From positions 54,921 to 118,920 of the forward strand of contig NZ_JAIVLH010000019.1 in assembly GCF_020524345.1 (NCBI RefSeq): a DNA stretch of 64,000 bases. The letters run 5' to 3'. The notes under the pieces were generated by a model. It was not told the DNA's origin. It searched no databases and saw only the letters and a program-made list of their open reading frames with translations. Origin of the DNA: Metabacillus niabensis (GTDB taxonomy: Bacteria; Bacillota; Bacilli; Bacillales; Bacillaceae). Shown piece after piece: positions 25,454 to 34,175 of this stretch. A program made the translations under genes and the position numbers. Numbering within the stretch: position 1 is the first letter of the stretch; each line of letters begins with the position of its first letter.

Positions 25454-26350
25454 ATGACAGAAATACCAATGGAAGTACAAAAACAAATAAAGAAACACCA
25501 GGGTTTATCAAAGACCAAAATATTGAAACGTGCACTCTTTATATTTATTGGTGCCGTCTTAATGGGAGTTGGACTTGAGATCTTTTTAGTTCCCAATCAA
25601 GTTATTGATGGTGGTATTGTTGGCATCTCAATTATTCTCTCTCACTTACTTGGAATGAAACTGGGATTATTTATCTTTATCTTAAATATTCCGTTTTTCT
25701 TTATAGGATATAAACAAATTGGAAAAACCTTTGCTCTTTCGACTTTATTTGGAATTGCGATATTATCCATTACAACAGCACTCTTGCATCCTGTACCGGC
25801 ATTTACAGAGGATGTTCTTCTTGCAACAGTATTTGGCGGGATTATATTAGGTGTTGGTGTTGGAATTGTTATTCGATATGGCGGGTCACTTGATGGTACA
25901 GAGATTTTAGCTATTCTGGCAAATAAAAAGCTTCCATTTTCTGTTGGGGAAATTATTATGTTTTTTAATATTTTTATTCTTGGAAGTGCAGGTTTTGTGT
26001 TTGGCTGGAATAGAGCTATGTACTCATTGATTGCCTATTTCGTTGCATTCAAGACAATTGATGTTGTGATTGAGGGGCTTGATGAATCAAAGTCTGCTTG
26101 GATCATAAGTGAGCAATATCAGGAAATTGGGGATGCCATTATTGCCAGGTTAGGTCGCGGGGTCACATATCTTAATGGTGAAGGTGCCTATACGGGTGAT
26201 AATAAAAAAGTTATATTCTGTGTGATTACACGTCTTGAAGAAGCAAAGTTAAAATCAATTGTAGAAGACTTAGATGAGTCAGCCTTTTTAGCAGTAGCAA
26301 ACATAGCAGAAGTAAGAGGCGGTAGGTTTAAGAAAAAAGATATACACTAA
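25454..26350 (+). CDS. YitT-family membrane protein (DUF161 + DUF2179)
   Basis: A 298-residue protein with five or six TM segments (about 24-205) and a C-terminal DUF2179 domain (about 220-293). Motifs include PNQVIDGGIVGISII and IRYGGSLDGTEILA. B. subtilis has several paralogues (YitT, YqfU, YpjC, YvjA). The function is unknown. Confidence 0.88.
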   Translation: MTEIPMEVQKQIKKHQGLSKTKILKRALFIFIGAVLMGVGLEIFLVPNQVIDGGIVGISIILSHLLGMKLGLFIFILNIPFFFIGYKQIGKTFALSTLFGIAILSITTALLHPVPAFTEDVLLATVFGGIILGVGVGIVIRYGGSLDGTEILAILANKKLPFSVGEIIMFFNIFILGSAGFVFGWNRAMYSLIAYFVAFKTIDVVIEGLDESKSAWIISEQYQEIGDAIIARLGRGVTYLNGEGAYTGDNKKVIFCVITRLEEAKLKSIVEDLDESAFLAVANIAEVRGGRFKKKDIH

Positions 26351-26380
26351 AACTTGTGGCAGCTTCACAGGTTTTTTTTG
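26349..26380 (+). terminator. Terminator after yitT-type gene
   Basis: AAAACTTGTG and CACAGGTTTTTTTT pair, with one G-T pair. Confidence 0.7.
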
Positions 26381-26465
26381 TGGCTTCACATATATTTCCT
26401 TATGTCTTTTCATACCTATTACTAATGGACAGGAAGTACAAGTTCTTACTAAAGGGTGTGAAGGG

Positions 26466-27062
26466 ATGGAAAACGTCATCTTAGATGTATTAGATTGGTT
26501 AACAAATCTCGGGTATGCAGGAATAGCGATTGGATTAATGCTTGAGGTGATTCCGAGTGAAATTGTATTAGGATATGGCGGTTATATGATTGTGCTTGGG
26601 AAAATTGGGTTTTTAGGTGCCTTGCTTGCAGGTGTTATTGGAGGAACGATTGCACAACTGTTTTTGTACTGGATCGGAAGTTTAGGAGGGAGACCATTTC
26701 TTGAAAAGTACGGAAAATACTTGTTTATTAAAAAACACCATATCGAACTATCCGAATTATGGTTTGAAAAATACGGATCCGGTGTTATTTTTGGTGCAAG
26801 ATTTATACCGGTAGTAAGGCATGCCATTAGCATACCAGCGGGAATTTCAAAGATGTCACTTTGGAAATTCACTCTGTATACGATCGCGGCGATGATACCA
26901 TGGACAATCTTTTTCTTGTATTTAGGTATTGAGCTCGGGAGCAATTGGATGTATATAAAAGAAGCGGCTAAACCGTATTTTATTCCAATAGTCTGTACGG
27001 CACTCATGCTTGGCGCGGTTTATTACTTAGTTAAGAAATTCAAACAACCAAGATCAAACTAA
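26466..27062 (+). CDS. DedA-family protein, UptA/YngC-like
   Basis: A 198-residue DedA-family membrane protein with re-entrant and TM segments and the signature GARFIPVVRHAISIPAG. The size matches B. subtilis YngC (UptA), shown to translocate undecaprenyl phosphate, but the family also has lipid-related paralogues. It is preceded by AAGGG. Confidence 0.85.
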   Translation: MENVILDVLDWLTNLGYAGIAIGLMLEVIPSEIVLGYGGYMIVLGKIGFLGALLAGVIGGTIAQLFLYWIGSLGGRPFLEKYGKYLFIKKHHIELSELWFEKYGSGVIFGARFIPVVRHAISIPAGISKMSLWKFTLYTIAAMIPWTIFFLYLGIELGSNWMYIKEAAKPYFIPIVCTALMLGAVYYLVKKFKQPRSN

Positions 27063-27069
27063 AATACAT

Positions 27070-27240
27070 AAAGTGAGACTTCCATCAATTGAGATTTTCT
27101 TCATCCACATTGATGGTTAGCGAGACTTATCACGCTCAAAATGCCACATCATGTGGCTTCACCTGACTTGGACGTCAATCGTTCGTCGGATCTTTACGGG
27201 CAGTTTCTCCCACTTATCCTTCTGTGTTTCTCTCAAATCT
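27070..27240. repeat. Structured non-coding element
   Basis: This GC-richer stretch has nested inverted repeats, CATCAAT/ATTGATG (27080-27115) and GCCACATCATGTGGC (27142-27156), and no open frame. Its style suits a Bacillaceae interspersed repeat or small RNA. Only this copy is in the window. Confidence 0.45.
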
Positions 27241-27316
27241 TTCGTTAAGATGGGATAAAGATAATGCTTAGTGGAAGAATGTTAATGAAACGATTGATAA
27301 TAGGGTGGTGAAGGAA

Positions 27317-27469
27317 ATGAAAGAAAAAGATCAAGAATTTTATGATCATGATGTATTTGCTCAAGCTGAAGTGGTACAACATCCTAAGGAAGAAAATCAT
27401 TCAGCATTAGTACTGAATCAATCTTTTAATGTGTTTTCAAACCAGGATTTAACTCTAGATGAAAATTGA
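27317..27469 (+). CDS. Small acidic 50-residue protein
   Basis: A short gene with GGTGGTGAAGGAA before ATG, and its own terminator. The product is acidic (KEKDQEFYDHDVFAQ... NQDLTLDEN), without TM or Cys. I do not recognise it. Confidence 0.6.
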   Translation: MKEKDQEFYDHDVFAQAEVVQHPKEENHSALVLNQSFNVFSNQDLTLDEN

Positions 27470-27470
27470 A

Positions 27471-27502
27471 CAAATGGACAGTCATGTTGACTGTCCATTT
27501 TA
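27471..27502 (+). terminator. Terminator after 50-residue gene
   Basis: AAATGGACAGTCA and TGACTGTCCATTT arms with a three-base loop. Confidence 0.8.
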
Positions 27503-27544
27503 GGTAATTAAAGGTTAATGAAGACTGTTAACACCGTACATTTT

Positions 27545-27709
27545 TTAATTAATTTTTTTGAGTTTTTGTTCTATCATTTGTGATTTGTGAAGACCTCTTT
27601 CCTTTATCTCTGCCTCAAGCATTTTAATAAAGTCAGGGTTAACCTCTATTTTTTTTGCTTCGTGAAAGCTATATAATAAGGTCTTGTCTGAAAGTGGTGA
27701 AAACCTCAT
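27545..27709 (-). CDS. sda: Sda-family sporulation kinase inhibitor
   Basis: A 54-residue protein. Residues 6-40 align with B. subtilis Sda along the whole helical hairpin (LSDKTLLYSF, NPDFIKMLEAEIKERGL). Sda blocks KinA autophosphorylation when DNA replication is damaged or active. The kinase-contact Phe25 is kept as Phe27; Leu21 becomes Val23. ATG at 27709 has GAGG nine bases before it; another ATG at 27718 touches the ribosome site. No DnaA boxes were seen upstream, so its control may differ. It may be a second paralogue. Confidence 0.85.
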   Translation of the reverse strand: MRFSPLSDKTLLYSFHEAKKIEVNPDFIKMLEAEIKERGLHKSQMIEQKLKKIN

Positions 27710-27907
27710 TTTTATCATCCTCTACCATTTCGTACTTGCTATATACCATTTACCACTAGCAAACTAATGTTAAACGGTTTTGTGTAAAAAATGTAGCAGG
27801 AATGTTTAAAGATATTGAACAGGTAAGGAAGATGAGAGATCGGGATTTGAAGAAGGAAGGCAAGTAAATGAGTCGCTTCCCCTCTTAATTAAACGTTTGT
27901 TTAAGTA

Positions 27908-27936
27908 GGGATGACCTGTGTTTAGAGGTCATCAAA
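27908..27936 (-). terminator. Hairpin at end of nrd operon
   Basis: GATGACCT pairs with AGGTCATC, overlapping the last codons of the beta-subunit gene. Confidence 0.5.
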
Positions 27937-28968
27937 TCCATTATCAGCATGGTTAACCTTTGTATATTGTCTTGACTTTTGCTCAAAGAAGTCGGATTTT
28001 CCAAGATCAACTTCTTCATATGCTTTTATCCATTTAAGCGGATTTGTGCGATATCCTTCAAACGGACGTTCAAACCCTAATTGGTTAGATCGAACATTCG
28101 CATAAAACTTAATATAATCTTCAACATCTTTTATATTAATTCCATCCATTTTGTTTCCAATGATGAATTGACCCCATTCAATTTCAAGTTCAGTTGCTTG
28201 AATAAATGTTTCTTTAACAAATGTAGCAAGCTCTTCTGTATCGTACTCTGGATATTGTTTCAGTACTTCCTTAAAAATTTGGACGAATAAGTCAACGTGA
28301 ATTTGTTCATCGCGGTTTATATAATTAATCATTGTACTTGTCGCGACCATTTTTTGATTGCGGGCCAAATTGTAAAAGAATGCAAACCCTGAGTAAAAGA
28401 AAAGGCCCTCTAATATCACATCATATACGATCGACTTTAGTAGGTTCTCAACATTAGGTTGTTCAGCAAATGCTTGATATCCATTTGTAACAAACTCATT
28501 TCGCTTTCTTAAAATCGGTTCACTTCTCCAGTATTCGAACACCTCATCCTGTACATGCTTTGGTACCAGGCTTGATAGAACATAGGAGTAGGAATGGTTA
28601 TGGATGACTTCCTGCTGTGCAAGCATGATCATTAACGCATTGATACTTGAATCTGTTATATAATCAGAAACTTTACCGGCATAATCAGTTTGGATGCTAT
28701 CTAATAGTGCCAGCAAACCGATAATCTTCAGAAAAGCTTCTTTTTCATCTTCTGTTAAATCAGGGTATTGCTTAATATCTTGAGCCATATTGATTTCAAA
28801 GGGTGTCCAAAAATTTGCCAGCATTTTTTTATAGCGGGGATATGCCCAAGGAAATGAAACATCATCCCAGTTTAATACGTTTGAGCTTTCACCATTTATA
28901 ATACCTGTTGAGCGGTTTGGTGCAGCTGCATCCATGATTTTTCGTTTATTTAAGGTTGTTGCATCCAT
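27922..28968 (-). CDS. nrdB: Ribonucleotide reductase class I beta subunit
   Basis: A 348-residue R2 protein carrying the metal-radical cofactor. Ligands are D90 (LLDSIQ), E120 and H123 (QEVIHNHSYSY), later E in VILEGLFF and E/H in RDEQIH. The radical Tyr is Y127, seven residues after E120 as in E. coli NrdB. Sequence around D90 and E120 looks more like class Ia NrdB than NrdF. It follows the alpha subunit after a 305-base gap that contains a repeat. Confidence 0.9.
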   Translation of the reverse strand: MDATTLNKRKIMDAAAPNRSTGIINGESSNVLNWDDVSFPWAYPRYKKMLANFWTPFEINMAQDIKQYPDLTEDEKEAFLKIIGLLALLDSIQTDYAGKVSDYITDSSINALMIMLAQQEVIHNHSYSYVLSSLVPKHVQDEVFEYWRSEPILRKRNEFVTNGYQAFAEQPNVENLLKSIVYDVILEGLFFYSGFAFFYNLARNQKMVATSTMINYINRDEQIHVDLFVQIFKEVLKQYPEYDTEELATFVKETFIQATELEIEWGQFIIGNKMDGINIKDVEDYIKFYANVRSNQLGFERPFEGYRTNPLKWIKAYEEVDLGKSDFFEQKSRQYTKVNHADNGFDDL

Positions 28969-29069
28969 AGGAATTCTCCTTTTGTCGAATAGAATATAGT
29001 GAGAATGATTTTAAGGAAAGCTCTTTTTAAAAAAGGCTGTTTTTAATATAGTAACGGTGGAAAATAATT
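28969..29069. other. Part of the nrdA-nrdB gap
   Basis: No gene is visible. It links interspersed repeat C to the AGGAG site of the beta-subunit gene. Confidence 0.4.
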
Positions 29070-29197
29070 CGTTCCATTGCGCTCCGGACACTCCATGCGC
29101 CGGGGAGGAAGCCGAGCCTCCTCAGCTTCGCCTGCGGGTCTCGCCCTTTCCTCTTCTCCCGCAGGAGTCGAGTGTCTTCCGCTCCATTCCACTATAG
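29070..29197. repeat. Interspersed repeat C, full copy
   Basis: A GC-rich 128-base element with complementary ends (GTTCCATTGCGCTCCGGACAC and GTGTCTTCCGCTCCATTCC-type segments) and inner inverted parts. Its style matches a repeat common in Bacillaceae. It lies between nrdA and nrdB and would be part of their mRNA. A shortened copy is at 42469-42499. Confidence 0.75.
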
Positions 29198-29273
29198 AGT
29201 GAAAAAATGAACTTAGAAGCAAACATCTTTATGAAAAAAGCCTTAAGAAAGTCATTCTCTATAATACTTAAAG

Positions 29274-31550
29274 TTAACTAGCGCAAGAATCACATTCTTC
29301 AATCGTACTGGAGGTAGATCGTAAATAATACGTTGTTTTTAAACCTTCTCTCCATGCTGATAAATGCAGGTCAAGCAGATCCTTGGCTTTAATTGTATTT
29401 TGTACGTAAAGATTGAACGAGATTGATTGGTCTACATGGCGTTGTCGTGCTGCATTTTGTTTAATGCTCCAATGCTGATCAATAAAATAAGCAGATTTAT
29501 AATACCAAGTTGTTGTTGAATTAAGATCCGGAACAGTTACCGGAATTTTATAGTCTTTCTTTTCTTCTGAATATACCTTTTGGAAGATTGGATCAATACT
29601 AGCTGTGCTTCCTGCAATAATAGATGTCGAAGCGTTAGGAGCAACAGCCATTAAATATCCATTTCTTACTCCGTAATTTGCCACTTTCCTTTTTAGTGCG
29701 TCCCAATCAAAGCTACTTTCTTTTGTGTGATACCCACGTTTGTCAAAATAAGCACCTGTTTCCCAATCGGAGCCTTTAAACACAGAGTAGATACCTTTTT
29801 CCTTCGCAAGCTCCATGCTTGCTGAAATCGTTAAGAAGGAAATCTTTTCGTATAATTCATCAGCAAATTGAATCGCTTCTTCATGCTCCCATTTAAGCTG
29901 CTTTAGAGCTAATAGGTGGTGCCAACCAAAGGTTCCTAATCCAATTGCGCGGTATTTTTCATTTGTTAATCTTGCTTGAAGGACAGGAATTGTATTTAAG
30001 TCGATCACATTGTCCAACATTCTTACTTGGATAGGAATCAGTTTTTCCAAGACATCATCAGTTACAGCTTTCGCAAGGTTTATGGATGATAGGTTACATA
30101 CGACAAAATCACCAGGTGTTTTAATTGTAATGATTTTTCCATCTTCCGTATATTGCTCTTCCACAGTTGTTTGACTTTGGTTTTGCGTAATTTCCGTGCA
30201 AAGATTACTGCAATAGATCATTCCTTGATGAGAGTTTGCGTTTTTACGGTTTACCTCATCACGATAGAACATATATGGTGTTCCTGCTTCTAATTGACTT
30301 ATCATAATTCGTTTCATAATCTCAATAGCAGGAACCTTTTCCTTTGAAAGCAGTTCATTTTGAACACATGCCCAATAACGCTCTCTGAAGCTTCCGTTTC
30401 CTTTTTGCTCGTCGTAAAAATCTTCAATGCTAAAGCCCATAACAGTACGGACTTCATGTGGATCAAATAAATACCAGTCAGCTCGTGCTTCAACCTGTTC
30501 CATGAAAAGGTCTGGGATGCATACGCCTGTAAAGATATCATGTGTCCGCATTCTTTCATCACCGTTATTGAGCTTGGCATCAAGGAAGGAGAAGATATCT
30601 TTATGCCATACATCAAGATAGACAGCGATCGCTCCTTTACGTTGTCCCAGCTGATCAACACTGACAGCTGTATTGTTCAATTGCTTCATCCATGGAATAA
30701 TGCCGGAAGAAACACCTTTGAATCCACGGATATCACTTCCACGACTCCGGATTTTACCAAGATAAGCCCCAACACCGCCACCGGATTTTGATAGATTGGC
30801 AATGTCTGTGTTGCTGTCAAAAATTCCTTGAAGACTGTCATCTATCGTATCAATAAAACAGCTTGAAAGCTGTCCAACAGGCTTTCCTGCATTTGAAAGA
30901 GTTGGTGTTGCAACTGTCATATAAAGATTACTCATAGCCCAGTAGGCTTGCTTAATAAGCGCAAGACGATTTTCCTTATTTTCGCGAGCCATTAACGTCA
31001 TTGCGATTACTAAAAATCGTTCTTGTGGCAATTCATACACCTGTTTTGAGAAATCCTTTGTTAAATAACGGTCAGCTAATGTGCGAAGTCCAATATATGT
31101 AAAAAGGTAGTCATTATCAGGGTTTAAAAAGGAACCAATTTGATCAATTTCATTCTTCGTATAATTTTCTACTAAACTTGTGCTGTAAAGCCCTTTTGAT
31201 ACAAGTGTTGTAAGTAGTTCGTAAAAATCACCGTATTTTTGTTCTTTATTATATCCGCGGTTTTGCGCTGCTTCTTTATATAGCTTGGCTAAATAAATAT
31301 GTGCACAAAAATAAGTCCACTCAGGTTCTAGTTCATGGATATTTGATAGCCCTTCTAAAATAAGTAGATTTGTTAATTGTTCAGATGTATAGGAATCTCT
31401 TTGAAGAATCGTATTTTCAATTCTGTTCAGATATTCGTCAATATTTAATGATGGAAAATGTTGATGGATATTTTTAATAAATGCAGTTAGTTTTGTAAGA
31501 TCAAAGGCTTCTTGTCCATTGATCATTGGGGATAAGGTTGTCTTGCTCAT
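29274..31550 (-). CDS. nrdA: Ribonucleotide reductase class I alpha subunit
   Basis: A 758-residue catalytic subunit that reduces NDPs to dNDPs. The core has SSCFIDTIDDSLQGI (a redox Cys), the active-site NLCTEI motif, and the C-terminal CDSC pair for re-reduction. An N-terminal helical region of about 130 residues precedes it; a canonical ATP-cone is not obvious. ATG at 31550 follows GGAGG; longer frames upstream lack a site. It is preceded by a cobalamin riboswitch and NrdR-like boxes. Confidence 0.92.
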   Translation of the reverse strand: MSKTTLSPMINGQEAFDLTKLTAFIKNIHQHFPSLNIDEYLNRIENTILQRDSYTSEQLTNLLILEGLSNIHELEPEWTYFCAHIYLAKLYKEAAQNRGYNKEQKYGDFYELLTTLVSKGLYSTSLVENYTKNEIDQIGSFLNPDNDYLFTYIGLRTLADRYLTKDFSKQVYELPQERFLVIAMTLMARENKENRLALIKQAYWAMSNLYMTVATPTLSNAGKPVGQLSSCFIDTIDDSLQGIFDSNTDIANLSKSGGGVGAYLGKIRSRGSDIRGFKGVSSGIIPWMKQLNNTAVSVDQLGQRKGAIAVYLDVWHKDIFSFLDAKLNNGDERMRTHDIFTGVCIPDLFMEQVEARADWYLFDPHEVRTVMGFSIEDFYDEQKGNGSFRERYWACVQNELLSKEKVPAIEIMKRIMISQLEAGTPYMFYRDEVNRKNANSHQGMIYCSNLCTEITQNQSQTTVEEQYTEDGKIITIKTPGDFVVCNLSSINLAKAVTDDVLEKLIPIQVRMLDNVIDLNTIPVLQARLTNEKYRAIGLGTFGWHHLLALKQLKWEHEEAIQFADELYEKISFLTISASMELAKEKGIYSVFKGSDWETGAYFDKRGYHTKESSFDWDALKRKVANYGVRNGYLMAVAPNASTSIIAGSTASIDPIFQKVYSEEKKDYKIPVTVPDLNSTTTWYYKSAYFIDQHWSIKQNAARQRHVDQSISFNLYVQNTIKAKDLLDLHLSAWREGLKTTYYLRSTSSTIEECDSCAS

Positions 31551-31689
31551 GAATATTCCTCCGTCTTGTCGTTTATTAGGCGGGGGTAAGGAGATAAAAC
31601 GACAGAAAGAGAGCATGTTCTTGTGAAGTTGAATAGCTCAAGAGGTTACTATCGTTTCATCTTCTCAGTCCCCGAAGAAATTGAAACTT

Positions 31690-31850
31690 TCACAAGGTAT
31701 AGGTAGGTCTCCTGACTTATGGTCTTCCTACTATGAGTCCTTCCCATACATGAGGTACAGTGGTTTTCTCAATTCGTCACATTTACAGTTGCGGGGACAG
31801 TTCTGGATTTTCACCAGATTCCCTTTTAAGCTAAATTGCGCCTATTTCTT
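31690..31850 (-). ncRNA. Adenosylcobalamin riboswitch upstream of nrdA
   Basis: The minus strand reads GGTGAAAATCCAGAACTG, CCCCGCAACTGTAA, CCACTG, GGGAAGG and the B12 box AAGTCAGGAGACCT, in the order of the cobalamin riboswitch. It lies about 140 bases before the nrdA start. In bacteria with a B12-dependent class II reductase this switch shuts off the class I enzymes when B12 is present. Confidence 0.95.
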
Positions 31851-31854
31851 GTAG

Positions 31855-31906
31855 ATATACAATATATAGTTTTGGGGTAGAAATAAAAATCAATATATAG
31901 TTGATT
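31855..31906. promoter_or_regulatory. Tandem NrdR-like boxes
   Basis: ACAATATATAGT at 31859-31870 and TCAATATATAGT at 31890-31901 are spaced 31 bases apart, three helical turns, typical of NrdR repressor box pairs. They lie upstream of the riboswitch, where the promoter should be. Confidence 0.75.
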
Positions 31907-32176
31907 TTTAGTATAGTTCCATCATAATGCAGTTGGATGAAATAAGCAATAACATTTTTTTGAACTAAACAAAGATTCATAGATTTCGACAATCATTAAA
32001 ATGATCCAAGAACAAAGATAACAGGAAAATGAAGTGAACTCAAAAAATAAGCTTAAAATGATTGAACTGTATATAGATTATAAAAAAGTCAAATTTGTTG
32101 TTTCGTCATTTATATATATGGGTAAAAGCTCCATAAAGAAAACTACTACTAATTTATAAGAAAGGGAGAATGGAAA
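31907..32176. other. Intergenic region, promoter side
   Basis: An AT-rich gap between the divergent nrd and 58-residue genes. No gene was seen. Confidence 0.4.
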
Positions 32177-32353
32177 ATGAAATCTAGTAAAGTAAGCTTA
32201 GATAATCTATTAGGAAAAAGCACAAGGGCCAAACGGAAAAATAAAGTTGGTCGTGAAGGCCAAGATATGGAAGAGTGTATTATCCATAGAGAGATTCATG
32301 GAGATAAAGTCTATGTTCCATTAAATCTGGAGCGAGTTTGGAACCATATTTAG
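32177..32353 (+). CDS. Small basic 58-residue protein
   Basis: A short gene with GGGAGAA seven to nine bases before ATG. The N-terminal half is basic (KSTRAKRKNKVGR), the C-terminal half more mixed and ends in VWNHI. No TM segment, one Cys. I do not recognise the family. Confidence 0.6.
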   Translation: MKSSKVSLDNLLGKSTRAKRKNKVGREGQDMEECIIHREIHGDKVYVPLNLERVWNHI

Positions 32354-32383
32354 TATAGACTTAAAGTCCAAAAGCAAAGCCCA

Positions 32384-33130
32384 TTAAGGGCTTTTTTCGC
32401 GCTTTACCGAGTGCTCTACTATTGGAGTATGCTTCTGCTTTTTACGTTTCTCTTCCATGATTTTTACATCCTCTTTAAAGTGTTCACTAATTACCGCCTT
32501 TTTACCAAATAGTAGAATTTGGTCGCCTTCCTGAATTTTTGTATCATAAATCTTCTTTCTAATCTTCATTTCACCTCTTTTGATAAACAGAACAACAAAT
32601 TCCAACTGCTCATACTCTTTTATCACTTGGCTCATTGTTTTAGAAAAGAGTGATGATTCTTTATAAATGTGGAGGTTGAGGAGATCATCTTCTTCCTCGG
32701 TTAAAAATACATCCCGAATCGGTAAATCAGCTATTTCAATATTTCTTTTTAGTCTATTTGCAAAGAGATTTGATAATAAATTCTGAATGTATGGCAGTTT
32801 GACTAAACCAAGGATGAGGATTGCTCCACCTGCTATATATAAAACTTCTTTTGTTTTAATACTATTAGACAGGAAATTACTAATAGACGATATGATTACA
32901 GCAAGTGAGACAGCACCAAACGAAATAAGAAAGATAGCCAGTTTTCTGCGGATGGGGTGACCTAAGATAAGCTCGGATTCACCTGTTGTAAAGCCTGTAC
33001 CTGTCATAAGTGATATGACTTGGAATCTTGAAACTTCCAGCTTAAGATCTGTTAACCGAAATAAAATCACATGAATTTCAATGACAGTTGCAATAACGAT
33101 GAAGTAAATTAATAGAAAAAATAAAGCCAT
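32384..33130 (-). CDS. Membrane protein with TrkA-C (RCK_C) domain
   Basis: A 248-residue protein with three TM segments (about 2-22, 65-88, 95-112) and a cytoplasmic TrkA-C domain (about 150-225) that in other proteins binds small ligands and gates ion transport. The motif TGTGFTTGESELI between TM1 and TM2 faintly recalls the pore segment of K+ transporters, but no pore can be built from three helices. Function unknown. Confidence 0.8.
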   Translation of the reverse strand: MALFFLLIYFIVIATVIEIHVILFRLTDLKLEVSRFQVISLMTGTGFTTGESELILGHPIRRKLAIFLISFGAVSLAVIISSISNFLSNSIKTKEVLYIAGGAILILGLVKLPYIQNLLSNLFANRLKRNIEIADLPIRDVFLTEEEDDLLNLHIYKESSLFSKTMSQVIKEYEQLEFVVLFIKRGEMKIRKKIYDTKIQEGDQILLFGKKAVISEHFKEDVKIMEEKRKKQKHTPIVEHSVKREKSP

Positions 33131-33196
33131 TTTTCCACCTCACCAAGATGATAGAAGAAGAACTTTTTAAGGCTTAGTAATAAGTAATCATGTTTT

Positions 33197-33451
33197 CTAT
33201 TGTAATTTTTCATTATAGAAATTTACCGAATACATCGCACCTTCGCTGACCATTTTATTGTCTTCCAGATCATAAGGGTGTGGATTTCCTCCCTTTTCGA
33301 TTGGGAGATTTTTATTTTTTACATAACAAGAAGGTTTTATCATTCGTTTCCAATCTCTTAATAAGTTTTCCAGCTTCATTCTATTCGACTTAGAAGATAA
33401 CCATATAGATGCGGATGCTCCTATACCAACAATCATTAATGCTCGTTTCAT
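33197..33451 (-). CDS. 84-residue membrane-anchored protein
   Basis: A protein with one N-terminal hydrophobic segment (about 3-20) and a hydrophilic remainder containing one Cys. ATG at 33451 follows GGAGGTAAGGTT; the longer frame upstream has no site. Function unknown. Confidence 0.65.
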   Translation of the reverse strand: MKRALMIVGIGASASIWLSSKSNRMKLENLLRDWKRMIKPSCYVKNKNLPIEKGGNPHPYDLEDNKMVSEGAMYSVNFYNEKLQ

Positions 33452-33555
33452 AACCTTACCTCCTTTGGATGTAGAATCTTTCATTCTACTTTTGTATTTT
33501 TTACCCAATAGATAATAGATAAAACATAATGATTTGATTAAAAATATTACAAAAC

Positions 33556-33580
33556 GATTAAACGTGAAAAAGGAGGTTTT
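33556..33580 (+). promoter_or_regulatory. Possible SigB promoter of KGG-repeat gene
   Basis: GATTAA, 13 bases, GGTTTT: five and four matches to the SigB boxes GTTTAA and GGGTAT. GsiB, the B. subtilis relative, is a SigB gene. Confidence 0.4.
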
Positions 33581-33651
33581 AGAGGGAAAATAAGGTGGTA
33601 CAAGATTAGCGTAAGCAAATAAGAAGAAAAATTTAAAGGAGGATGTATAAA

Positions 33652-34041
33652 ATGAGTAAAGATAATAATAAGAAAATGACATTAGAGGAAGCAGGTCGTA
33701 AAGGTGGAGAAGCGACTTCTAAAAATCATGATAAGGAGTTCTATCAAGAGATTGGACGTAAGGGCGGAGAAGCCACTTCTGAAAACCATGATAAGGAATT
33801 CTATCAAGAAATAGGACAAAAAGGCGGAGAAGCCACTTCTGAAAACCATGATAAGGAATTTTATCAAGAAATAGGACAAAAAGGTGGAGAAGCGACTTCT
33901 GAAAACCATGATAAGGAATTTTATCAAGAAATAGGACAAAAAGGTGGAGAAGCGACTTCTGAAAATCATGATAAAGAGTTTTATCAAGAAATTGGAGAAA
34001 AAGGCGGAGAATCACGCAGAAAACAAAATGATAATGACTAA
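33652..34041 (+). CDS. gsiB: KGG-repeat general stress protein (GsiB-like)
   Basis: A 129-residue hydrophilic protein made of five 20-residue repeats of the form GxKGGEATSxNHDKEFYQEI and a partial sixth. It matches the KGG family of stress/desiccation proteins, including B. subtilis GsiB. ATG at 33652 follows AAAGGAGG; another ATG lies inside that site. The third to fifth DNA repeats are almost identical, so the number may vary between strains. Confidence 0.85.
   Translation: MSKDNNKKMTLEEAGRKGGEATSKNHDKEFYQEIGRKGGEATSENHDKEFYQEIGQKGGEATSENHDKEFYQEIGQKGGEATSENHDKEFYQEIGQKGGEATSENHDKEFYQEIGEKGGESRRKQNDND
33697..34018 (+). repeat. Tandem 60-base coding repeats
   Basis: Five 60-base units within the KGG-repeat gene, with nearly identical DNA in the central copies. 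Confidence 0.9.
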
Positions 34042-34098
34042 TACGAAAATAAAGTGACTTTTTAAGCAATGAGAGCATTTTATTTTCGTAGAAAAGTA

Positions 34099-34145
34099 AA
34101 CTAAAAGCTGCATGCATCGAGGTTCGGTGTTTGCAGCTTTTAGTA
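34099..34145. terminator. Bidirectional terminator gsiB-like / AraC
   Basis: ACTAAAAGCTGCA and TGCAGCTTTTAGT form a perfect 13-base-pair stem. Confidence 0.85.
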
Positions 34146-34175
34146 TGTTTTTGAGTAAATTGCGGTTTTGACCTT

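Noticed and set aside
27802..27867. A 21-codon frame (MFKDIEQVRKMRDRDLKKEGK)
   Set aside because: The only possible ribosome site touches the start codon. It could be a remnant, but it cannot be supported.
33719..34117. A 132-codon minus-strand frame across the KGG gene
   Set aside because: It repeats because the DNA repeats; it is the antisense shadow of the 60-base units.
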